Origin: Prunella strophiata
Lineage: Eukaryota > Chordata > Aves > Passeriformes > Prunellidae
Length of the DNA: 64,000 bases
Assembly: GCA_036583965.1 (NCBI GenBank)
Contig: JAZBQD010000019.1
Span: 5,092,530 to 5,156,529, forward strand
Direction: 5' to 3'
In this document: piece by piece, positions 1 through 10,724 of the stretch
How positions within the stretch are numbered: position 1 is the first letter of the stretch
How the letters are laid out: each line of letters opens with the position of its first letter
Position numbers and translations under genes: made by a program
Notes under the pieces: generated by a model
Databases searched by the model: none
What the model was told of the DNA's origin: nothing
Seen by the model: the letters and a program-made list of their open reading frames with translations, nothing else

Positions 1-594
1 TCCAGGTTCATCTCAAGGGAGCAAAAAGGAAAGCAGCTGGAGGGTTGGAGCCTCAGAGCCTATTCTGTAGTGTCTAAAACATCAGTGTCTTCCTGCCTTC
101 TGAGTTTTTCAGCCCAGAGAAAGGGGATCTCTGAGTGGGGTGACACGTGGGAGATGTGGGGGTGATGTCCCATAGTGCTTGGCCAGGAGCCACCTGCTGC
201 AAAGTTTTCTCACCCAAGAACAAGCAGCTGCAACCACAGAGGGCAGAGTTTTCAGAGCTAAACAGTGGCTGAATCCATTGGTTTCTTTCTCCCAGATGAA
301 CACATGGAGCCATTGTGAGGTGCAGGGACAGATCTCACCCACTCTGGTGCAGGGTGAGAAGCAGCAACCTTCAGCAGAGCTGGGACACAGCAGCATTTCA
401 AGGACAGTTTTGGCAGGCAGCCTGCAGCCTTTGGTGTGGTTTGAGCTGTTTGTGGTTCAGTTAAGGCCATTTGGTTGTATTTTTTAAAAAACACTTTTAA
501 AAATGTGGCTGTAGAGACCTATGTACCTGACTTGTTCAACAGTGCTGTGATCTGAGTGTGTGAGGGAGTGTTTAGACAGGAGAAAAGGAGGTTT
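1..594. other. Non-coding left flank
   Basis: No open frame here shows recognisable protein similarity or a convincing exon structure. The stretch is mixed-composition intergenic DNA leading into a CR1 fragment. It lies outside the duplicated block and so occurs once in the window. Confidence 0.5.
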
Positions 595-895
595 GGGAGG
601 GACCTCTCCATAACTACCTGAAGGGAGGTTGTAGCCAGGTGGGGTTGGTCTCTTCTTCCAGGTAACAAACTGGATATTAGGAAAAAAATTTTCACCAGAA
701 GAATAATAAGAACTGGAATGCTCTTCCCAGAGAGGTGGTAGAATCAGCATCTCTGGATGTGTTTAAAAAAAGGCTGGACATGGCACTTGGTGCTAGTAGT
801 CTAGATTCTGAGTTGAGGTGTTAGGACATAGGTTGGACTGCATGATCTTAGAGGTCTCTTCCAACCTCATCATTCTGTGATTCTGTGATTCTGTG
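595..895 (+). mobile_element. CR1 LINE 3' fragment
   Basis: The text reads as the 3' end of an avian CR1 retrotransposon in sense orientation: the 'gggaggttgtagccaggtgg' block, then the 'ttaggaaaaaa' block, the 'gtttaaaaaaaggctgg' block, the 'gatcttagaggtctcttcc' block and a terminal short repeat of 'attctgtg'. The element is 5' truncated, as almost all CR1 copies are, and codes for nothing. Confidence 0.85.
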
Positions 896-899
896 AAAT

Positions 900-1163
900 A
901 ACAGGACCAGATGAAAATGCCTCAAGTTGTAGCAGAAGAAGGTTTGAATTGGATACTAGGGAAAATATCTTCACAGAAAATGTTGCCAAACACTGGTACA
1001 GGCTGCCTAGGGAAGTGCTAAAGCCTCAATCCCTGGAGGCATTTAAAAGACATGTAGGTGTGGCACTTAGGGACATGGGTTAGTGGTACATTTGGCAGTG
1101 CTGGGACTCCATGACCTAAGAGGCCTTTTTCAACTGAAATGATTCTATGATTCTGTGATTATG
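900..1163 (+). mobile_element. CR1 LINE 3' fragment, second copy
   Basis: A second sense-oriented CR1 tail directly follows the first. It shows the 'cctcaagttgt' block, a 'ggatactagggaaaatatc' block, the 'catttaaaagacatgtaggtg' block and the terminal 'gattctatgattctgtgatt' repeat. It is more diverged from the CR1 pattern than the neighbouring copy, which suggests a separate and probably older insertion. Confidence 0.85.
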
Positions 1164-3483
1164 AGGAGCACAAGCTTTAAAACACAAGCTGGCTCTCTAC
1201 TGAAGCTGCAGCAGCTCCATGTCAAAAAGGATCAGGTCAAGAATCTCCCCTTGCTACAGCCCAAGTTAGCTTTTCACAGAAATGTGCCAATTTGTGATGC
1301 CTCCAAGCCCACAGCCAGCTGCCCTCGTTCAGTTCCTCACATGCACCAGCCTGAGCTTGTTAAAAATAAGTTGAAACCTGTGTTCTAGCAGCTTCACTAC
1401 CACTTTCCTAGAAAGCTGTGTTACTTCCACTCCCAGTGCAGCTCCTTCAGTCCTGACATCCCCAATCCTTCCCTGGCCACACCTCACTGCCACAGAGATG
1501 CTTCCCTCGCCTGTGGTACATCAAATCAGTAGAAATCAGTATGAAAAGGAGGGAATCAGTGGTTGTTCTCAGTGCCTGAGTCAGCTGGGGTGGTGGGGAC
1601 AGAAGGGACAGGGAAGGTGGCCAGAGCCAGGCACTGAGGGGAGCAGCACCACCCTTTCCAGGGTGGCTTTCAGCCACATGTTCTGCATAATCAATTATCC
1701 CTCACCAATCCCCTTGTTACCTGCAGCTACCCAGGTAAGAGTTCAATCCAATCTCATCATTCACAATCACCCCTTTCCATTTGCACTTTGCTGTGCCAGA
1801 AATTCCTCTCCTGCCCTTCCAACAAGCCACCCGTGTTCACTCCTTGTCAAACAGCTCCTGTGAAGAGCTGTGGGCTTTCTGCACAGCTTCTTCCTGAAAC
1901 AGCAAGAAAACTCTGCTCAACCTGCAAAATCCAGTAGCTGCAGGGTAACTTAGCAGTGCTGAGCAGTCAAGGGTCAGATCTTTCCCCTAGTGGGCTTCAG
2001 GAGCATCAGAGAAGAAAGTTACAGTAATGCTTACAGCATGGAAACCAGCTGCATTAAAATTTCACAAATAATTAGGTCTCTCTGCTATCATTCATCTGGG
2101 AATTTTTTACAGGAGTTCCCTTCCCAAGGCTGGCCTGAGAATGATGCCAGGCTGAGACACTTTCATTTCCTGCATAAAAGACAATTTATTTCTTCACTTA
2201 CAAAATGATGACAGTGTTCACTTGCGTCACAAACAGCTGAAAAATCTGTTAAACTGAAACACTGTATTTTTAAAGCCTGTACAAGGAAAAATACTGTCTC
2301 ACACTAAACTCTGGCAAAGACAAATGAAGGCCAAATCTAATTTCAGATTCAAAATACTCATTTAAGGCTTTGGGCCCTTGAACAAAAAGATTACACTGAT
2401 AAATTGATTCAAATTTATGCTGTGCAATCGCATTTCCATGATTTTCCTTTTTTTTTTTTCCCAACAGCAAACAGCTGGTTTTTAAATATTGTATTCCAAT
2501 GGATTGCTGCCATCAATACAACAACATCTGTTCTGTGCATACACACATTTTCACATGCTGCAGAGCACACAGAGAACACATGGTATTGCTTTGCCTCTCC
2601 TTTCAGACACTTCTCTCACACAGCTCCTCTAATTATGGTAAAACCCTTGGAGATGAGAGACACTTTGGATGAGCTCAGGAAGAAAACACATCTTGTGCAC
2701 ACCACAGCTTACGCCCACACCCTTTTCACTCTGTCTGAGGAACTCATGTTTCTCATATTCATAGTATTTTAAGTTGACTGTACCTGCAAAAAAGGAGAAA
2801 AGGCTGCTGAAATTCTGACACCTGAGGTATTACCTTCCTTTCCTTCCCTCCCAGTATCATACATCTTCCCTTTCACAATTACTTTTCTTGTTATGCCTCA
2901 GAGTTTAAATTAAAAAAAAAAAATACATATAAATAGATCACTTTTTCAGCCTGTCCTACAGTCTGTGACTTTATGACTGTTGGCACTTCCACATACAACG
3001 AGTAAAAGCAATATTTTCCTGCCATGATGCGGTTTTTCACAGTGTGGTGTTTTCAGAGTGGCTTCCAGCTGCCAGTGCTCAGCTTTCAGTTGCTTTTTTG
3101 GCACTTAACAAACAGCTGACACAGTCATTCAGTCAGTTTGGGCTGCTTTGGTGTGTCATCCTCGGAGCTTCACAGTGCCACTTTTCTGGCAGGTTTGTCA
3201 CAAACACTGTCCCGTTCTTGCTGAGCTCTTGCCTTGCTGGGCTCGGTGGCTGTCCCTGCTGCACCCAGCAGGCCTGCTGAAAAGGAAGGGGGATTTCCCT
3301 TCCCTGTGGAGCTCTTGCTGCTCGCAGATGGGGTCACCAAACCAGAGCTCCCACAGCTGGAGAAGAAGCACAGTCCCATCATCACAGTTTCCTGCTACTC
3401 TGGCCGCAAAGGGCTCCGAGCAGCAGGACTTTCTGCAGGGAGGCAGCCCCGGGGCCCGACGCCTCCATCCCGGCCCCGTCCCT
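1164..3483. other. Non-coding DNA including the GPR135 3' side
   Basis: No protein-coding evidence. This stretch lies downstream of the minus-strand GPR135 stop codon, so part of it is presumably GPR135 3' UTR. A minus-strand AATAAA (plus-strand tttatt at 2185-2190) is a possible end of that transcript. The duplicated block begins near 2707; bases before that are not found in copy 2. Confidence 0.5.
2185..2190 (-). terminator. Candidate GPR135 polyadenylation signal
   Basis: Plus-strand tttatt reads AATAAA on the minus strand, about 1.3 kb beyond the GPR135 stop. It would give a long but ordinary 3' UTR. This rests on position and hexamer only; no transcript evidence is available here. Confidence 0.25.
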
Positions 3484-5341
3484 TCAGAGGCTGGTGTCGA
3501 TGGCGCCTGCTTTGGCCTTCAGGGTGGCCTCAGAGACAGTGTCCGGCTGCCCATCGCGACAGAAGAGTACAGCGGGAGTCTTGCAGGCCCACATGGCCAC
3601 CTCTCCGCCGCTGGCCGGGCTGGAGGAGGACAGGGCGCTGCCCGGGGCGCCGCCGTGCCGATTGATGTAGCGCTCCCGGACCCGCTCAGCCCGGCTCCGC
3701 GGCTCCGGCTGGCGGCTGGGCACAGACAGGTAGGCGACCATGTTGTTCCTAGTCCTGTAGCCGCCCTCCCGGCTGCGCCGCAGCAGCACCGAGATGTTGG
3801 GGTTGCGGGCGGCGTAGATGAGGGGGTTGATGGCGCCGTTGGCCCAGGCCATCCCGCTGGCCACCGCGTCCATGGTGGGCGAGAAGGGCAGGCGGCCGGC
3901 GGCGGCGGCCAGCCCCAGGATGCAGTAGGGCCCCCAGCAGCAGATGATGGAGACGATCATGATGAGCACGGTGGTGGCCGTGCGCATCTCCCCGTAGGCG
4001 CGCAGCAGGTGCCCGTAGGTGGTGAGCGGCCGCACGCGGCTCTCGGCCAGCCGCACGGCCCGGCAGATGTTGAAGTGGCAGAAGCACATGACGGCGAAGG
4101 GCACGAGGTAGCAGAGCACGATGAGGGCGGCGCCGTAGGGCGGCCCCGGCGCGGCGCCGGCCCATCTTGGGCCGGGCTGGCGGACGATGGCACAGTAGCG
4201 GTCGAAGGAGAGCAGGGCCATGGTGAGCGTGGCGGCGATGCCCACCCGGCGTGGAGGGCGGCGCTGGCCAGGCACAGGCGCTGCCCGAAGAGCCAAGCGC
4301 CGGGCGGGGCGGCGGAGCAGGCTGAGGAAGGCCAGCGGCAGGCAGAGCAGGGGCGCCCAGCAGCTCCGACAGCGACAGCGACAGCACGAAGGCGTTGGTG
4401 ACCGTGCGAGCTGCCGGTGCCGGCGATCACCAGCACCACCGCCCCCGTTGCCCAGCGCCGGAGGGGCGAAGATGAGCAGCAGCGCGGCCGCTTGCGAGAG
4501 GCCGTCGCCGCCCGGCCCGGCCCGGCCCGGCCCGGCCCGGCCCGGCCCGGCCCGGCCCGGCCCGGCCCGGCCCGGCCCGGCCCGGCCCGGCCCGGCCCGG
4601 CCCGGCCCGGCCCGGCCCGGCCCGGCCCGGCCCGGCCCGGCCCGGCCCGGCCCGGCCCGGCCCGGCCCGGCCCGGCCCGGCCCGGCCCGGCCCGGCCCGG
4701 CCCGGCCCGGCCCGGCCCGGCCCGGCCCGGCCCGGCCCGGCCCGGCCCGGCCCGGCCCGGCCCGGCCCGGCCCGGCCCGGCCCGGCCCGGCCCGGCCCGG
4801 CCCGGCCCGGCCCGGCCCGGCCCGGCCCGGCCCGGCCCGGCCCGGCCCGGCCCGGCCCGGCCCGGCCCGGCCCGGCCCGGCCCGGCCCGGCCCGGCCCGG
4901 CCCGGCCCGGCCCGGCCCGGCCCGGCCCGGCCCGGCCCGGCCCGGCCCGGCCCGGCCCGGCCCGGCCCGGCCCGGCCCGGCCCGGCCCGGCCCGGCCCGG
5001 CCCGGCCCGGCCAAGGCCTGCCGACGAGCCAATCGCCGGGCGGGCTGATGCAGGCTGAGGAAGGCCAGCGGCAGGCAGAGCAGGCCGTTCCCAGCAGCTC
5101 CTGACAGCGACCAGCGACAGCACGAAGGCGTTGGTGACCGTGCGGAGCTGCCGGTGCCGGGCGATCACCAGCACCACCGCCCCGTTGCCCAAGCGCCGAG
5201 AGGGCGAAGATGAGCAGCAGCGCGGCCGCTTGCGAGGGCCAGCGCCCGCCGGCCGACCACCCCGCCGCCGCAAGCCCCGCCGCTCTCGTTGCCGCCGCCG
5301 CGGGAGAGGTTTCCCGGCACGGGCTCCATGCGCAGCCTCAT
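3484..5341 (-). CDS. GPR135: GPR135, orphan class A GPCR (copy 1, disrupted)
   Basis: Class A orphan G protein-coupled receptor with one coding exon, as in mammals. Reading from the C-terminus: stop at 3484-3486; the ending AGAIDTSL resembles the mammalian GDTSL end; the TM7 motif NPLIYAARNPNIS; TM6 with CCWGPYC; and the TM3 DRYCAIVRQP motif. The N-terminus near 5341 reads MRLRMEPVPGNLS with two N-glycosylation sequons (NLS, NES). A second in-frame Met at 5329 is an alternative start. The frame is broken several times. About 160 bp covering TM4 and extracellular loop 2 is missing relative to copy 2 (junction near 4142-4165). The TM1-TM2 region is present twice (4292-4508 and 5028-5244) around a perfect CCCGG array. 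These breaks look like assembly or sequencing faults, because copy 2 lacks them. Ligand is unknown for the family. Confidence 0.93.
4511..5012. repeat. (CCCGG)n pentanucleotide array, about 100 units
   Basis: About 502 bp of uninterrupted 5-bp CCCGG units lies inside the N-terminal/TM1 region of GPR135 copy 1. Copy 2 has no array at this place; both copies have only a five- to six-unit run in the GPR135 5' UTR (about 5457-5481 and 33477-33507). The array translates as long Ala-Arg-Pro-Gly or Gly-Arg-Ala-Gly-Pro repeats in several frames, which gives spurious long open frames. Confidence 0.97.
5028..5244. repeat. Local duplicate of GPR135 TM1-TM2 segment (partner 4292-4508)
   Basis: The segment from 'gccaatcgccgggcgggc' through 'gcgcggccgcttgcgag' repeats 4292-4508 in the same orientation, with a few indels. 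The two lie about 736 bp apart and enclose the CCCGG array. Copy 2 has this segment once (about 33071-33290). Confidence 0.88.
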
Positions 5342-5720
5342 GGCCCGGCCCCGGCGCGGCTGCAGGGCTCCGCCCTGCCGGGCTCCGGCACGCGCTCACC
5401 GGCCACCCACACCGGGCCGCTGACGTCAGCTCGGCACCGCCGTTGCCCGGGGAAACCGGCCCGGCCCGGCCCGGCCCGGTCCCGGCTGGGCCCGGGGGCG
5501 GCGGAGCGGAGCGGACGCGACTGCCAGACTGAGCAGCGGCGCCGGGGACCGCACCCCGCAGCGGCATCACCGCACGGGTCCCCACAGATGCGCTCCCCCG
5601 GCAGATCCTCTCCCCGCACAGCCCCGGAAGGGGAGCAGCTACCCCCGGGAGCACCACCCCGCTCACCAGGCTGGGGCTTGAGGGATCAGCCGGTGTAAGA
5701 TGAGGATCAGGCCAGGGATC
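5342..5720 (-). promoter_or_regulatory. GPR135 5' UTR / CpG-rich promoter region
   Basis: Very GC- and CpG-rich DNA directly upstream of the GPR135 start on the minus strand, typical of a CpG-island promoter. It contains a short CCCGG run and a 'tgacgtcag' CRE-like site near 5420. No TATA box is apparent. Confidence 0.5.
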
Positions 5721-7249
5721 ACCACATGGAGAGCAGGACCCTTTCCCATCACTCTCATCCATGCTATAGCTGCCTGCCCCTACCTGAAATTTTTCTTAGG
5801 GATGGGGGTAGAGAATAGGTAATGAAGGATGCATCCCAATGCCTGAAAGAACCTCCCAAACATCCTGTGCTGGGCTTTGTGACTTGCTGTCCCAGCTCTT
5901 TCCCAGGAGCCAGGCTGGGGGGGCTGATCAGAAGGGAGATGCCCAGAAGATGAAAACACATGAAGAGTGTGCTCCCGCAAGCACAGAGGATGTGTGTGTC
6001 ACTTCATGTTCTCCTGAACCAGAGGCTGTGTGGGACTTAAAAGGGAGTTACAGGAAAGCTGGGAGCAAAACCCCCAAACAGCATCCTAAAAAACTTATAT
6101 TGGTAGCACAGCAGTTGCATAAATCAGGGGATTTTTCTTTCCTCCTGCTACAAAGTTATTTTCAAAATGACACAAGAAATTCCTCCCAGGTTTTCTGTGC
6201 CAACCTTATCTAAGTTCACCAGTATGACTTTCTCCCTTCTGCTGCATGAGCTTCCATGAGATGATCATTCTCATTTTCATGTCTCATTTTAGCAAGCACC
6301 AGTTCCTCCCATGAGTGTCTTCATTTAACAAGCACCATTTTATCCAGAGACACAGTGGAAGTGACAGGCCACCAGAGGTCTGAAAGTCTGCTCCTGCCAC
6401 TGCAAATGCTTGGTTTTTCCCTGGAGGGACTCTGACAAAGCAAGCACTGACTGCACTCTGCTGCACAAGCTGCCCCTGGACTGGCACAAATTCAGTAAAT
6501 AATCAGCAGTCAAAGGTCATAATGGCTCAGACTTTCAAACACAGCTGCTCCTGTTGAAAGTTAACCACAGGGTATTTGCAGCCAGTGGCCCAAGATAAGC
6601 AAGAGAGGAAGGCTTAGGGAAGCAGCACAGCATGGACACTCAGCAGGAACACAGGAAATTCTGATCAAATACCTGCATCCAGCCCCAGGATGCAGGAGAG
6701 CCCTGGTGGGGTGAAATGAGTGAGGAAGGGGCTGTCTGGACAGGCTGAGCAGGGAAGCTGGGGCATGAGACAGAGCAGCACAGCTGGCTGAGCAGGAGAC
6801 AACAGCTAGCAATTCAAACCCAGAGTCATGACATACTCAGCAGAATCCTGCAAATGAGCCCTGGGAGTGAAAACAAGGCAAATGGCAGAGTTTTCAGCTG
6901 GCATTTAATAGAAATCTAATTTTGAAATTCATAATTTGCAGACATAGAGAAGGCACATAAATTTGAAGGCAGCTCTCCAAGATCAGCTCCATTTTCTGTG
7001 AATTATGGGGAAGAAAAAGAAGAAGAAGAAAGATACTACAGCTTCTCAGAGCAGCTTGTATATGCTAATCACAGTGCACCCAATATGCTAATCACAACAG
7101 GGCAACAAGCCTGTTATCCTGAAATGTGACAAATGCTGTCACACCACCCAAGGCTGCTCCTGTTGCAACGTGTGGAGAAGCAAAACAGAAATTCATGGGC
7201 AGGAGAAGTGCAGCACCATCAGTGAGGCTTTGACACCCTGTGGCTCAGG
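5721..7249. other. Intergenic DNA between GPR135 and L3HYPDH
   Basis: No coding evidence. It holds short AGA-rich runs (about 7016-7031) and two nearby 'tatgctaatcacag/atatgctaatcac' octamer-like sites (about 7060-7097). The L3HYPDH 3' UTR must occupy its right end. Confidence 0.5.
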
Positions 7250-10200
7250 TCACTTGAGGAAGAAGCCATGTTTCAGTGGGTCCTCCTCTTCCACAGTGAA
7301 GGTGGCTGTGCCAGTGTAAAAGGCTTCTCCTGAGACTTCCACAATGACAGCCTTTGTAGTTCCCAAACTTGGCCTCCTGCAGAGAGATCAGGATGAGGAT
7401 GGAGGCAGCACAAAGTTCTCCACTCTCCCAACCCCACAGAATCCAGTGCTACCTGACATTTATGCAGACAACCCTTGCCCTTGTACATCCCAAAGCAGCC
7501 ATACCACACAAAAAAGTCCTAAAATCCTTTTAGTGCCAGGTTTGTGGGAGGGCAAGACCCACAGGCACCTCCCTCCTTCCCTAGGCACAGAAAGGCTTTT
7601 CTGCTGCCCCACTGAGCACATTTCCAGCAGCCCTTGAGACAGGGGGAAAGTCCAGCACAAGCCACTTGCCTTCACTGCCTTGCCAGTGAACAAGGAGCCC
7701 GTGGTGCTGCTCTGGAAGGTTCTGGTCTGGTCCAGCTGGATGAGTCCCTTATGGTACTGCAAGGCAATGCGAGCTGTCACCCCAGAACCTGTGGGACTTC
7801 GGTCAACCTACAGCAGAAGAGAGGAACCAGCTCTAGATTTTGGGGTTTAATACAAAATGAGATTGCTCCCCTCAGTTCTCTCAGCCACCTTTACACTGCA
7901 CTCAGGGGAAACTCCCCCAGGCCAGGGTTTTGTAGAGAATCCAGATACATCACACCTGAGAAGGAAAAAAGGTTTGGGGTACTTCTGCACTGTGGTTGGC
8001 TTTGGCACAGTTAGGGATGGATGGTCTAATAAACACTGAGGCTGTTTAGGAGCACTTGAAATCTTCCCAGCATCATCTCAAAAGGACTGAGAGGGGCTGA
8101 GGTCACCTACCCCATTCTCACACCTCAAGGCAAGATTGGTTCTCCTTATGCTGAGGGGGCTCCTGGCCAGCCTGGTTTTTAAAATCTCCAAAAACACAAG
8201 TGTTGGCCAGCTTCTGAGGTGACCTGTCCCAGTGCTCCACACTCCTCACTGCTGGGAAGTCCAACCAAAACTTCTCCTGGCATTTATGTGATATGTTATG
8301 CACTGCAGACAAGAACAGAATTTTAACACCCCATTTCTCTCCTGTTGTTCATCCCCAGCAGATGTTCCCTGGATTAGGACTTTAGGGACATGTACTATGC
8401 TGGGATCCTGTCTCAGCTCCTGAACTCCTGGAAAATTCCAATCAACAGGTCTTGGGTATGAACCTTTCTAAAATGCCACCATCTAATGTGTGCAGAACTA
8501 TTTCTGCTATTAGGAGCAAAACCAGAATATGTGCATCAACACTCAGCTCTCCAGAGACATGACAGCAGCACAAGCAATTACTGCCCAAACTAAGAATCAG
8601 AACAGTGTCTCTTCTTTGCAGTGGATTTAAGGCACAAAGGGACAATTTGTGGTGCCTCTTGTGCCTGAGAAGAGCCTGCTTCTGTACCTGTTCATCTGCA
8701 AACACACAGATGTTGGTGGTGGGCTCCTCACTAAAGGCATCCTTCCCATCTGTCAGTATGGTACCGTAGAGGAAAGCCAGGTCTTCACTCTCAGGGTGAT
8801 GAAGCTTGAACTGGGAACAGCACAGAGAGAGTCACAAATGCAACACAACAGCAGCAATGTGTGCAGTGCAGCTTCTGTGAGAGACCAGAGGAAGGGGACA
8901 AGGCCACATTGCTGCGTTTCCACCTCTGCTTTGCAGGAAACAGAGACAGAGGGAAGCAGGAAGGACTCTGAAATTCAACATGGGGCTGGAAGGATGGGCC
9001 TCTCCCTCCATCCTGAGCATCTTTCTGGTACAGTCACCCCAAAGGGAACGTGCTGGGATACCACAGTGCTCATCATTACCTGTTTCTTCACTGCTTCTGT
9101 CACTGCACTCGCTGCACTGACGAGGTCTCTGGTCTTTGAAGAGCACACATCGAGGCCCAGCTGCTCGGCGCTGAGGAAGGCATAGAAGGTGCCACCGTAG
9201 CCAATGTCAACCACCACCTTCCCATGGCCAGGGACATCAATAGCCAAGTCTGAGCAGAGAAAGGGAGGAAGGTGAGGAGACAAAACTGTGCCGAGCCATG
9301 GGCTTGCATAGAGTGAAGGAACGCAGCCACACGCGAGGGCAGTGGGTGGGGATGATCACAGAATAATGAGGTTGGAAGAGACCTCTGAGATCATGGAGTC
9401 CAACCTATGTCCAACACCTCAACTCAGAATCTAGACTATAGCACCACGTGCCATGTCCAGCCTTTTTTTAAACACATCCAGAGATGGTGATTCTACCACC
9501 TCTCTGGGAAGAGCATTCCAGTTCTTTATAATTCTTTCGGTGAAATGATAACTTGAGTACTCCTATGGCCCCTTACAGCATCCCTGATGACCTCTAAAGA
9601 ACAGTGGCACTAAGGAGATAATTGCCAGACGCCCCTCAGCCAGGCCACCACCAACCCCCCGCCAACACCCAGCGGTGCCCACCGGTGGCGGCAGCGAAGG
9701 CGGGCACGCTGTGGAAGCGCACGGGGTTGCGGCTGCTGTGCCCGTCCCAGGGCACGAAGGCGGTGACGGGCCCGCAGGGGCAGCGCAGGCGGACGGCGGT
9801 CTCGGGGCGGGTGGGCGCTGGCACCAGCCCGTAGTCGAGGGCGAAGCGGCCGAGGAGCCATCACGGCGTGGCCGCACATGGCGCTGTAGCCGGCGCAGTG
9901 CAGGAACAGCGCCGCCAGGTGCGCGCCCTCCGCCGCCGCCCCGCCGCGCACCACCACGGCCCCGTACATGGCGCCGTGCCCCGCGCGGCTCTCGTGCATC
10001 AGCGCCCGCCCGCACCGTGGTCGTGCCTGGCCGCAACCTCCCGCCCGCAGCAGACAGACCAGCGCAACAGGGCCCCCGCCGCCGCCGCCTGCTCCGCCGC
10101 CCTCCAGCCGCGGGATGATGCCGCAGCGGCTTCGCCGCCCGTGTGCCATCCTCGCCACCTGTCTTGCAGCACCGCGCCCGAGGGCGAGTGCGGCGGTAGG

Positions 10201-10252
10201 GGTGCCGTCCCGCTCCGCCACCGGCCCTGTCACCGCCGCCTGCGCCTGCCAT
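7250..10252 (-). CDS. L3HYPDH: L3HYPDH, trans-3-hydroxy-L-proline dehydratase (copy 1, 5 coding exons)
   Basis: Proline-racemase-fold enzyme that dehydrates trans-3-hydroxy-L-proline to pyrroline-2-carboxylate. Coding exons on the minus strand: 1 = 9683-about 10252; 2 = 9080-9249 (170 bp); 3 = 8688-8810 (123 bp); 4 = 7670-7807 (138 bp); 5 = 7250-7376. Exon 2 encodes [20 protein letters not shown] and exon 3 ends NICVFADEQ. Exon 1 keeps the catalytic MCGHAV cysteine motif. Exon 4 begins VDRSPTGSG, with Thr where proline racemases have the second Cys; that is the dehydratase signature. All introns are GT-AG except intron 4, which has an AAG|GCAAGT donor. Exon 1 has several indels (the MHTGGEP block is broken) and exon 5 has one extra G near 7351. 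The first ATG at 10252 gives a short Gly-rich leader before the LPPH...MHTGGEP region and is only a likely start. It is head to head with JKAMP. Confidence 0.95.
9356..9550 (-). mobile_element. CR1 LINE 3' fragment in L3HYPDH intron 1
   Basis: An antisense CR1 tail: starts 'cacagaataatgaggttgg', continues through the 'agagacctctgagatcatgg' and 'aacacatccagagatgg' blocks and ends in the 'gaagagcattccagttc' block. It is the reverse complement of the fragment type at 595-895. It occurs at the same intronic site in copy 2. Confidence 0.85.
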
Positions 10253-10425
10253 CGTCTCCGGCACATATCACCCCGCCGCCCTGTGCCACCATCACTCCGG
10301 CATGTCACCGCCGCCCTGTGCCACCATCTCTCGCCGCCACCAGCACTGTCACCGCCGCCCTGTTGCCACCATCACTCCGGCACTGTCACCGCCGCCCGGC
10401 CGCCCGCCATCGCGCCGCCACCGCC
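10225..10425. repeat. GC-rich minisatellite over the L3HYPDH 5' end
   Basis: About four to five tandem units of roughly 30-36 bp, built from 'caccgccgccctgtgccacc' followed by 'atcactccggcactgt'-like text, with variants. The likely L3HYPDH start codon (10252) lies in the first unit. Several upstream units also carry 'cat', that is, ATG on the coding strand. Confidence 0.75.
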
Positions 10426-10724
10426 GGGGCGCGCCCCGCCCACAGGCCACACCCCTAGAGACCAACGCCCACAAACGAGAGGCCACGCCCCCACTCGGGC
10501 TTCCCTTAGGCCGCGCCCACACACTTGAAGCCCCCGACCCATGACCACACGCCCCACGGCAGTAGAACCACGTCCCGAAGCCGATGCCACGCCCTCCTTT
10601 GGCCACGCCCCCCCCTGCGGGTTCCCGCTCCCCGCGTTCCCGGGCCGGAGCCGGCCCCGCTGGCGGAAGCGGAAGCGGCGCCGCGGCGGAATAGGACGGG
10701 GCCGCGGTTGCTGGGTTTACCGCG
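10253..10724. promoter_or_regulatory. Bidirectional L3HYPDH / JKAMP promoter
   Basis: A gap of about 470 bp separates two divergent start codons. It is CpG-rich and has no clear TATA box. About six 'ccacgccc'/'ccacacccc' CACCC-type boxes (KLF/Sp1-like) lie between 10440 and 10620. Tandem ETS-like sites 'gcggaagcggaagc' sit at about 10662-10677, some 50 bp before the JKAMP ATG. GC-rich, ETS-site-bearing promoters are typical of divergent housekeeping gene pairs. Factor binding is inferred from motifs only. Confidence 0.7.

Noticed and set aside
3957..5762. A 601-residue minus-strand open frame with long Gly-Arg-Ala-Gly-Pro repeats
   Set aside because: It is the CCCGG array read in frame, joined to shifted pieces of GPR135. 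The repeat is open in several frames on both strands and is absent from copy 2.
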